Positions 57,684 through 64,000 of a stretch of DNA of 64,000 nt are shown in pieces (position 1 is the first letter of the stretch; every line of letters starts with the position of its first letter). The DNA is taken from contig NZ_QUEM01000001.1 in NCBI RefSeq assembly GCF_003477995.1, positions 1 to 64,000 of the forward strand. Reading direction: 5' to 3'. Both the position numbers and the translations under genes were made by a program. The notes beneath the pieces are model-generated. The model was not told the origin of the DNA. It saw only the letters and a list, made by a program, of their open reading frames with translations, and made no database searches. This DNA is from Bacteroides sp. OF04-15BH. GTDB taxonomy: Bacteria > Bacteroidota > Bacteroidia > Bacteroidales > Bacteroidaceae.

Positions 57684-59042
57684 ATGAATATTTCATTAGA
57701 AAACGTAGACAAGGTGAGCGCCGTGCTTACCATTAAGATTGACAAAGCTGATTATGCCAGCAAAGTAGACGCTGCTTTGAAAAACTACCGTAAAAAAGCC
57801 AGCATGCCGGGTTTCCGTGTAGGACAGGTTCCTATGGGACTGTTGAAGAAGCGTTTCGGTAAGGAAGTTACTGCAGAGGAAGTAAACAAGTTGCTGGGCG
57901 AGTCTCTTTACGGATATATCAAAGATAACAATATCAATATGTTGGGTGAGCCTCTTCCAAACGAAGAGCGTCAGAAGCCGGTTGACTTCGACACTATGGA
58001 AGAGTTCGAGTTCGCTTTCGATATCGCATTGGCTCCTGAGTTCAAGGCTGAGTTGACTGCTGATGATACTTTGGACTACTACGACATCGAAGTAAGCGAC
58101 GATATGATCGAAAAGCAGGTTAAGATGTATGCTCAGCGTGGCGGTAGCTACGAGAAGGTAGATTCTTACCAGGAGAAAGATATGGTTAAGGGTCTGTTGG
58201 CTGAGTTGGATGAGAATGGCAATACAAAAGAAGGCGGTATTCAGGTAGAAGGCGCCGTTATGTTGCCAGACTATATGAAGAACGATGAGCAGAAGGCTAT
58301 CTTCAAGGATTGCAAGGTAAACGATGTTCTGGTGTTCAATCCTTTCAAGGCTTATGAAGGTCACGATGTAGAAATCTCTTCTCTGTTGAAGATTTCTAAG
58401 GAAGAGGCTGCTGAGATGAAGTCTGACTTCAGCTTCCAGGTTCAGGAAATCACTCGTTTCAAAGAGGCTGAACTGACTCAGGAGTTCTTCAACCAGATTC
58501 TGGGCGAAGGTGTTGTGAGCAACGAGGAGGAATTCCGTGCACACATCAAGAAGACTCTGGAAGAGCAGTTGGTATCTGACAGCAACTACAAGCTGATGTT
58601 GGATGTACGTAACTTCCTGACTGAGAAGGTTGGCAAGCTGGAGTTCCCGGATGCTATCCTGAAGCGCGTTATGAAGTTGAACAACGCGGACAAGGGTGAG
58701 GACTTCGTAGAGAAGAACTACGACCAGAGCATCGAAGAGTTGCAGTGGCACCTGATCAAGGAGCAGCTGGTTAAGAACTTTGGCATCAAGGTTGAGCAGG
58801 ATGATCTGTTGAACGCTGCCAAGGATATGACTAAGATGCAGTTCGCTCAGTATGGCATGATGAATATTCCGGAAGATATTCTGGAGAACTATGCTAAGGA
58901 AATGCTGAAGAAGAAAGAGCAGATCGACGGTCTGGTGAACAGAAGCATCGAGGTTAAGCTGGCTGAGGCTATCAAGGGCTTGGTTAAGCTGAACCACAAG
59001 ACTGTAAGCGTTGAGGATTTCAACAAAATGTTCTCTGAGTAA
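57684..59042 (+). CDS. tig: Trigger factor
   Basis: Ribosome-associated chaperone for nascent chains. The ribosome-binding motif is GFRVGQVPMGLLKKRFG (about residues 44-60), a variant of GFRxGKxP. The PPIase-like middle domain (about 150-245) is poorly conserved, as usual in Bacteroidota, and the helical C-terminal arms fill the remainder. 452 residues is normal. It is followed by clpP-clpX, a conserved cluster. Confidence 0.94.
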   Translation: MNISLENVDKVSAVLTIKIDKADYASKVDAALKNYRKKASMPGFRVGQVPMGLLKKRFGKEVTAEEVNKLLGESLYGYIKDNNINMLGEPLPNEERQKPVDFDTMEEFEFAFDIALAPEFKAELTADDTLDYYDIEVSDDMIEKQVKMYAQRGGSYEKVDSYQEKDMVKGLLAELDENGNTKEGGIQVEGAVMLPDYMKNDEQKAIFKDCKVNDVLVFNPFKAYEGHDVEISSLLKISKEEAAEMKSDFSFQVQEITRFKEAELTQEFFNQILGEGVVSNEEEFRAHIKKTLEEQLVSDSNYKLMLDVRNFLTEKVGKLEFPDAILKRVMKLNNADKGEDFVEKNYDQSIEELQWHLIKEQLVKNFGIKVEQDDLLNAAKDMTKMQFAQYGMMNIPEDILENYAKEMLKKKEQIDGLVNRSIEVKLAEAIKGLVKLNHKTVSVEDFNKMFSE

Positions 59043-59079
59043 TTCAGTAATTTATTATTAAAATCTTTCAGTAAAAGAT

Positions 59080-59143
59080 AGGCTTCTGAGCTTATTTTCG
59101 TATCTTTGCTAGGCATTACGAAAAGGCTCAGAAGCCTTTTTTT
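59080..59143 (+). terminator. tig terminator with clpP promoter in its loop
   Basis: AGGCTTCTGAGC (59080-59091) pairs perfectly with GCTCAGAAGCCT (59126-59137), followed by TTTTTTT. The 34-nt loop contains TATCTTTG (59101-59108), an exact TAnnTTTG box, so clpP transcription could start just inside the hairpin, about 50 bp before clpP. No good -33 motif is visible. Confidence 0.75.
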
Positions 59144-59165
59144 GACTAACGAAAAAAAAGAATAT

Positions 59166-59831
59166 ATGAACGATTTTAAAAAGTACGCCGTAAAGCATCT
59201 GGGACTGAACAGCATGGTTCTTGATGATGTGATTTCTTCTCAGAATCAATATCTTAATCCTTATATTCTGGAAGAAAGACAGCTTAATGTGACCCAGATG
59301 GACGTGTTCTCACGCCTGATGATGGATCGCATTATCTTTTTGGGAACTCAGATCGATGATTATACAGCCAATACCCTTCAGGCCCAGTTGCTTTATCTGG
59401 ACTCTGTAGATCCGGGGAAGGACATTTCCATTTATATCAATTCACCCGGTGGATCTGTATATGCCGGATTGGGAATCTATGATACGATGCAGTTCGTTTC
59501 CAGTGATATTGCCACTATCTGTACCGGTATGGCAGCTTCTATGGCTGCGGTATTGCTGGTTGCCGGACAGGAAGGCAAGCGTTCGGCATTGACTCATAGC
59601 CGTGTGATGATTCATCAGCCGATGGGAGGCGCTCAGGGACAGGCTTCGGATATTGAGATTACTGCCCGTGAGATTCAAAAACTCAAGAATGAATTGTATC
59701 AGATCATTGCCAACCACTCTCATACTGAATTTGATAAAGTGTGGGCAGATTCAGACCGTGATTATTGGATGACGGCACAGGAAGCCAAAGAGTATGGAAT
59801 GATTGATCAGGTATTAATGAGAAAGCCATAA
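59166..59831 (+). CDS. clpP: ATP-dependent Clp protease proteolytic subunit
   Basis: Serine protease chamber of ClpXP. The catalytic Ser125 is in [12 protein letters not shown], His150 is in RVMIHQP, and the Asp lies near residue 199 in the ADSDRDYWM region. The frame is open 20 codons further upstream, but 59166 ([13 protein letters not shown]) gives the usual 221 residues and starts after the tig terminator. The stop shares one base with the clpX start (TAATG). Confidence 0.97.
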   Translation: MNDFKKYAVKHLGLNSMVLDDVISSQNQYLNPYILEERQLNVTQMDVFSRLMMDRIIFLGTQIDDYTANTLQAQLLYLDSVDPGKDISIYINSPGGSVYAGLGIYDTMQFVSSDIATICTGMAASMAAVLLVAGQEGKRSALTHSRVMIHQPMGGAQGQASDIEITAREIQKLKNELYQIIANHSHTEFDKVWADSDRDYWMTAQEAKEYGMIDQVLMRKP

Positions 59832-61066
59832 TGAAAATGAAAAAAGTTTGTTCGTTTTGTGGCCGTGGTGAGCAGGATGTAAGTCTGCTGATTACCGGTC
59901 TCAATGGATATATCTGTAATGAGTGCGCTGAACAGGCTTATCAGATAACCAAAGAGGCCTTGAAAGGGGCTGGCAATAAAAAGACCGACTTGGGATTTGA
60001 GTTGGAGCAGTTGCCGAAGCCAAAGGAAATCAAGGAATATTTGGATCAGTATGTGATTGGTCAGGATGATGCCAAGCGTTATTTGGCCGTGTCTGTCTAC
60101 AATCACTACAAGCGTTTGGCACAGCACACTACAGACGATGGAGTGGAGATTGAAAAGTCAAATATCATCATGGTCGGAAGCACCGGTACCGGAAAGACCT
60201 TGCTGGCCAGAACCATTGCCAAGCTGCTTCATGTGCCGTTTACCATTGTAGATGCAACGGTATTTACCGAAGCCGGATATGTCGGTGAGGATGTGGAGAG
60301 TATTCTTTCCCGTCTGTTGCAGGTGGCCGATTATGATGTGGATGCGGCGCAGCGTGGTATTGTCTTTATTGATGAGATTGATAAGATTGCCCGTAAGAGC
60401 GACAATCCGTCCATTACCCGTGATGTCAGCGGTGAGGGTGTTCAGCAGGGACTTTTGAAACTTCTTGAAGGTTCCATGGTGAATGTACCGCCAAAGGGTG
60501 GCCGCAAGCATCCGGATCAGGACTATATTCATGTCGATACCCGTAATATTCTGTTCATCTGCGGCGGTGCCTTCGATGGCATCGAAAAGAAAATCGCCCA
60601 GCGTCTGAATACTCATGTGGTGGGATATAATTCTGTACAAAATATGCAACATATAGACAAGTCCAATCTGATGAAGTATATTTTGCCTCAGGATTTGAAA
60701 TCGTTCGGTCTGATTCCGGAGATTATCGGTCGTCTGCCGGTGCTTACTTATTTGAATCCATTGGATCGTACGGCATTGCGGAATATTCTGACTGAGCCGA
60801 AGAATTCTATTGTGAAGCAGCAGATCAAGCTGTTTGAGATGGACGGCATTAAGCTGAGCTTTGCGGAAGAAACATTGGAATATATTGTAGATAAGGCCGT
60901 TGAATACAACTTGGGAGCCCGAGGATTGCGGTCTATTATGGAAAGTATTATGATGGAGGCTATGTATGAGAAGCCTTCACAAAAGACCAAAAAGTTTGTT
61001 GTGACGCTCGATTACGCCAAGCAACAGCTGGAAAAGGCAAATCTGAATCGTTATTCAGAAGCATAA
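59831..61066 (+). CDS. clpX: ATP-dependent Clp protease ATP-binding subunit ClpX
   Basis: AAA+ unfoldase for ClpP. The N-terminal zinc-binding domain has Cys7, Cys10, Cys29 and Cys32. Walker A GSTGTGKT is near residue 116 and Walker B is in [14 protein letters not shown] near 176-189. The pore loop region GYVGEDVES lies near 149 and the ClpP-contacting loop is further on. 411 residues, coupled to clpP. Confidence 0.97.
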   Translation: MKMKKVCSFCGRGEQDVSLLITGLNGYICNECAEQAYQITKEALKGAGNKKTDLGFELEQLPKPKEIKEYLDQYVIGQDDAKRYLAVSVYNHYKRLAQHTTDDGVEIEKSNIIMVGSTGTGKTLLARTIAKLLHVPFTIVDATVFTEAGYVGEDVESILSRLLQVADYDVDAAQRGIVFIDEIDKIARKSDNPSITRDVSGEGVQQGLLKLLEGSMVNVPPKGGRKHPDQDYIHVDTRNILFICGGAFDGIEKKIAQRLNTHVVGYNSVQNMQHIDKSNLMKYILPQDLKSFGLIPEIIGRLPVLTYLNPLDRTALRNILTEPKNSIVKQQIKLFEMDGIKLSFAEETLEYIVDKAVEYNLGARGLRSIMESIMMEAMYEKPSQKTKKFVVTLDYAKQQLEKANLNRYSEA

Positions 61067-61120
61067 GGGACTTTGTTCCAAAAGTTTTTTGCAATAAAAT
61101 GAAAAATAGTTGCTCTAATA

Positions 61121-61153
61121 TTTGCAAATATGTAGGTTTTGTATATAACTTTG
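61121..61153 (+). promoter_or_regulatory. recQ promoter
   Basis: TTTG (61121-61124), a 21-bp spacer and TAACTTTG (61146-61153) match the Bacteroidota consensus, about 62 bp before recQ. Confidence 0.65.
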
Positions 61154-61215
61154 TTTAGGACATTTATGTGCCGAATCTAACTTGAATTTGATAACATAGA
61201 GGAACTATTAGGTTT

Positions 61216-63390
61216 ATGAATACAGATATCAATTTGACCGAGCAGCTGAAACGATATTTTGGCTTTGATACTTTCAAGGGAGATCAGGAGGCAATTATTC
61301 GTAGCCTTTTGGAAGGGAATGATACTTTCGTTTTGATGCCAACCGGTGGCGGTAAATCGCTCTGCTACCAGTTGCCTTCTTTAATCATGGAGGGAACTGC
61401 TATCGTGATTTCTCCCTTAATCGCCTTGATGAAGAATCAGGTGGATGCGATCCGACAGTTTAGTGCAGAGGATGGAGTGGCTCATTTCATAAATTCTTCG
61501 CTGAACAAGGCTGCCGTGGATCAGGTAAAGACTGATATTCTTTCCGGAAAGACCAAGTTGCTCTATGTGGCTCCCGAATCCCTGACGAAAGAGGAGAATA
61601 TTGAATTCCTGAAGAATGTGAAAATCTCCTTTTATGCTGTGGATGAGGCTCACTGTATTTCCGAATGGGGACATGATTTCCGTCCGGAGTATCGTAGAAT
61701 CCGTCCGATTATCAATGAAATCGGTACAGCTCCTCTGATTGCCTTGACTGCTACGGCTACCGATAAGGTGCGCGGTGACATCAAGAAAAATCTGGGTATG
61801 ATTCATGCCAAGGAATTCAAGAGCTCTTTCAACCGGCCGAATCTGTATTATGAAGTACGGAACAAGACGAAGGATATAGACCGGGAGATTATCAAGTTTA
61901 TCAAGCAGAATAGTGGCAAGAGCGGCATTATTTACTGCCTGAGCAGAAAGAAGGTCGAAGAATTGGCCGAGATTCTGCGAGCCAACGATATCAACGCCCG
62001 GGCCTATCATGCGGGCATGGATTCTGCAACGCGGTCACAGACTCAGGATGATTTCCTGATGGAGCGCATTGATGTCATTGTGGCAACTATTGCATTTGGA
62101 ATGGGTATTGACAAGCCGGATGTTCGTTTTGTGATCCATTACGACATTCCCAAGAGTCTGGAAGGGTATTATCAGGAGACGGGCCGCGCCGGTCGTGATG
62201 GCGGTGAGGGCAAGTGCATCACTTTCTATACCCATAAGGACTTGCAGAAACTCGAGAAGTTTATGGAGGGAAAGCCTGTTGCCGAACAGGATATCGGTCG
62301 TCAGCTTTTGCAGGAAACAGCTGCTTATGCTGAGACATCTGTATGTCGACGTAAATTTTTATTGCATTACTTTGGAGAGGTTTTTGAGGTAGAAAATTGT
62401 GGTAATTGTGATAACTGTTTACATCCAAAGAAAAAAGTGGAAGCTAAGGAAATGTTGAAACTGGCACTTGAGGTAATCAGTGCCGTAAAGGAAAACTTTA
62501 AGGTTGATTATATTATAGATGTTTTGGTCGGTAATGAGACCGAAGAGATTCTGGCACACAAGCATGACAAACTGAAATATTTCGGGGCCGGTGAGGATGA
62601 AGAAGAAAAGAAATGGAATGCTGTCATCCGTCAGGCAATGATCGCCGGTTATATTGAAAAGGATGTGGAGAATTACGGCTTGTTGAAGATTACGGACGAC
62701 GGACGTAAATATATGAAGAAGCCTGTGGCATTTAAGGTTACGGAGGATAATGATTTTGATGAAGATGAAGAACCGGTTCCTCAGAAAGGTGGAGGTGCTG
62801 CCGATCCGGCCTTGTTCGCCATGTTGAAGGACCTGCGCAAAAAGCTGTCCAAGCAGCTTGATGTGCCTCCTTACGTCATCTTCCAGGATCCGTCGCTTGA
62901 GGCAATGGCTACCGTATATCCGATCAATATCGATGAGTTGCAGAATATTCCGGGTGTCGGAGCCGGTAAGGCAAAGCGTTACGGGGCTGAGTTCTGCGAT
63001 CTGATAAAGAGACACTGTGAAGAGAATGAGATAGACCGTCCGGAAGATTTGCGTGTGCGCACTGTAGCCAACAAGTCAAAACTGAAGGTAAGTATCATTC
63101 AGAGCATTGACCGTAAGGTGGCTTTGGACGATATTGCTTCGGCTAAGGGTATTGATTTCTCTGAATTGCTGGATGAGATTGAGGCTATTGTCTATTCAGG
63201 CACGAAACTCAATATCGATTATTTCCTGGAAGAAGTGATGGATGAAGATCACATGCTGGACATCTATGATTACTTCAAGGAGTCAGAGACAGACAGTCTG
63301 GATGAGGCTATGGATGAGTTGGGAGAAGACTATACCGAAGAAGAAATCCGATTGGTAAGAGTCAAGTTCCTGTCAGAGATGGCCAATTAA
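61216..63390 (+). CDS. recQ: ATP-dependent DNA helicase RecQ
   Basis: 3'-5' helicase of recombination and fork repair. Motif I is MPTGGGKSLCYQLP near 39 and motif II is VDEAHCISEWGHDFRPEY near 142. IATIAFGMGIDKPDVRFVIHYDIP and QETGRAGRDG (motifs V and VI) are near 290-330. A Cys4 zinc site in the RQC region is seen in CRRKFLL...CGNCDNC near 377-402. An HRDC domain follows near 530-605. Beyond it are about 100 further residues rich in acidic residues, so the protein (724) is longer than E. coli RecQ (about 610), a form common in Bacteroidota. Confidence 0.95.
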   Translation: MNTDINLTEQLKRYFGFDTFKGDQEAIIRSLLEGNDTFVLMPTGGGKSLCYQLPSLIMEGTAIVISPLIALMKNQVDAIRQFSAEDGVAHFINSSLNKAAVDQVKTDILSGKTKLLYVAPESLTKEENIEFLKNVKISFYAVDEAHCISEWGHDFRPEYRRIRPIINEIGTAPLIALTATATDKVRGDIKKNLGMIHAKEFKSSFNRPNLYYEVRNKTKDIDREIIKFIKQNSGKSGIIYCLSRKKVEELAEILRANDINARAYHAGMDSATRSQTQDDFLMERIDVIVATIAFGMGIDKPDVRFVIHYDIPKSLEGYYQETGRAGRDGGEGKCITFYTHKDLQKLEKFMEGKPVAEQDIGRQLLQETAAYAETSVCRRKFLLHYFGEVFEVENCGNCDNCLHPKKKVEAKEMLKLALEVISAVKENFKVDYIIDVLVGNETEEILAHKHDKLKYFGAGEDEEEKKWNAVIRQAMIAGYIEKDVENYGLLKITDDGRKYMKKPVAFKVTEDNDFDEDEEPVPQKGGGAADPALFAMLKDLRKKLSKQLDVPPYVIFQDPSLEAMATVYPINIDELQNIPGVGAGKAKRYGAEFCDLIKRHCEENEIDRPEDLRVRTVANKSKLKVSIIQSIDRKVALDDIASAKGIDFSELLDEIEAIVYSGTKLNIDYFLEEVMDEDHMLDIYDYFKESETDSLDEAMDELGEDYTEEEIRLVRVKFLSEMAN

Positions 63391-63439
63391 TCCCATATAC
63401 GTCCCGCATGTCGGGGTGCGATTTAAAATCGGAAATGAA

Positions 63440-63488
63440 ATGCAGAAGAGAGCTGAAGGATTTGCAGCTCTCTTCTGCGTTTTTTTTA
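63440..63488 (+). terminator. recQ terminator
   Basis: GCAGAAGAGAGCTG pairs perfectly with CAGCTCTCTTCTGC around a short loop, followed by GTTTTTTTT. Confidence 0.88.
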
Positions 63489-63544
63489 TGCTTTTTTTAA
63501 TGAAATAATCGGTTGTAAAACATCAAAAAATCAGAAAAAATTCA

Positions 63545-63552
63545 TATATTTG
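63545..63552 (+). promoter_or_regulatory. guaB promoter (-7 element)
   Basis: TATATTTG matches TAnnTTTG and lies 29 bp before the guaB start; no clear -33 motif at the usual distance. Confidence 0.55.
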
Positions 63553-63581
63553 CACGCAATAATTTTATATCCTAATATCTT

Positions 63582-64000
63582 ATGTCATCATTTATTGCAG
63601 ATAAAATCGTTATGGATGGATTAACATACGATGACGTATTGTTAGTTCCCGCTTATTCTGAAGTTTTGCCACGTACTGTGGAGTTGTCAACCAAATTTTC
63701 TCGTCACATTGATTTGAAGATTCCATTTGTTACAGCTGCGATGGACACCGTGACCGAATCGACTATGGCTATTGCCATTGCGCGTGAGGGAGGTATTGGT
63801 GTTATTCACAAGAATATGTCTATCGAAGAGCAGGCTCGTCAGGTGGCAATCGTAAAGCGTGCCGAAAATGGAATGATTTACGATCCTGTAACCATTCAGC
63901 GTGGTTCTACAGTGAAAGACGCTTTGGATTTGATGAGTGAGTATCATATTGGTGGTATCCCGGTTGTGGATGATGATAAGAAACTGGTTGGTATCGTTAC
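63582..64000 (+). CDS. guaB: IMP dehydrogenase, 5' part only
   Basis: Oxidises IMP to XMP, the committed step to GMP. The window ends about 140 codons into the gene. The visible part reads MSSFIADKIVMDGLTYDDVL, then the barrel strands PFVTAAMDTVTESTMAIAIAREGGIGVIHKN (about residues 49-79), and the start of the first CBS domain (about residue 100 on, GSTVKDALDLMSEYHIGGIPVVD). The start is supported by the promoter 29 bp upstream and the family's usual N-terminus. The catalytic Cys loop is outside the window. Confidence 0.95.
   Translation, partial: MSSFIADKIVMDGLTYDDVLLVPAYSEVLPRTVELSTKFSRHIDLKIPFVTAAMDTVTESTMAIAIAREGGIGVIHKNMSIEEQARQVAIVKRAENGMIYDPVTIQRGSTVKDALDLMSEYHIGGIPVVDDDKKLVGIV

Overview
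The window comes from a Bacteroidales bacterium (phylum Bacteroidota), probably near Bacteroidaceae or Prevotellaceae; I cannot name the genus from sequence alone. The signs are: the Bacteroidota -7 promoter motif TAnnTTTG (often with TTTG or TTG about 20 bp upstream) in front of many genes; no clear Shine-Dalgarno sequences; the type IX secretion genes porU, porV and sprA; Bacteroidota-typical families (DUF4290, DUF4250, a LysO transporter split over two genes); and the order tig-clpP-clpX-recQ-guaB. Most of the window is conserved housekeeping DNA. The accessory stretch is roughly 40.6-54.9 kb.

Layout. 1-2.8 kb: 3' part of a 23S rRNA gene and a 5S rRNA gene, then trpS. 4.6-4.8 kb: two identical tRNA-Val(TAC) genes. 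4.8-10.7 kb: a GT-C-like membrane protein, purB, an RsuA/RluB-type pseudouridine synthase with a long Gly/Arg/Tyr/Gln-rich N-terminus, and asnS. 10.7-13.6 kb: rplM-rpsI-rpsB-tsf behind a structured leader. 13.7-19.9 kb: a fumarylacetoacetase-family hydrolase, porU, porV and ispF. 20.0-23.0 kb (minus): yicC, gmk, a small membrane protein, nadD and a MORN-repeat protein. 23.0-28.8 kb: tsaB, DUF4290, murA, rimM, dxr and rseP. 29.1-30.7 kb: split lysO, a DUF4250 miniprotein and a convergent lipoprotein. 30.8-40.6 kb: cca, ruvA and the giant sprA.

40.8-43.8 kb (minus): a large secreted MG2-type protein. 43.8-44.7 kb has no intact gene; it holds a 143-bp element with terminal inverted repeats and decayed coding sequence. 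44.7-45.8 kb: a family 2 glycosyltransferase interrupted by a one-base slip in an A9 tract. 45.8-54.9 kb (minus): an eight-gene, tightly packed surface-glycan operon (WaaA-like, LpxL-like, KdsB-like, two GT4, GT90, GT9, and an LtaS-like phosphotransferase). 55.1-57.5 kb: mlaE-mlaF (minus) and, divergently, lptB. 57.7-64 kb: tig, clpP, clpX, recQ and the 5' part of guaB.

The genes combine into a few themes: translation (rRNA, tRNA, aaRS, ribosomal proteins, EF-Ts, tRNA CCA addition), envelope building (MurA, isoprenoid genes, lipid A/LPS genes, Mla and Lpt ATPases) and protein export and proteolysis (T9SS parts, RseP, ClpXP). I found no CRISPR array, prophage, restriction system or clear new defence system. 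The items most worth a second look are the possible phase-variable glycosyltransferase, the divergent Kdo-type enzyme pair inside the glycan operon, the inverted-repeat element with a distant partner at 4.2 kb, the rplM leader, and a clpP promoter lying inside the tig terminator loop.
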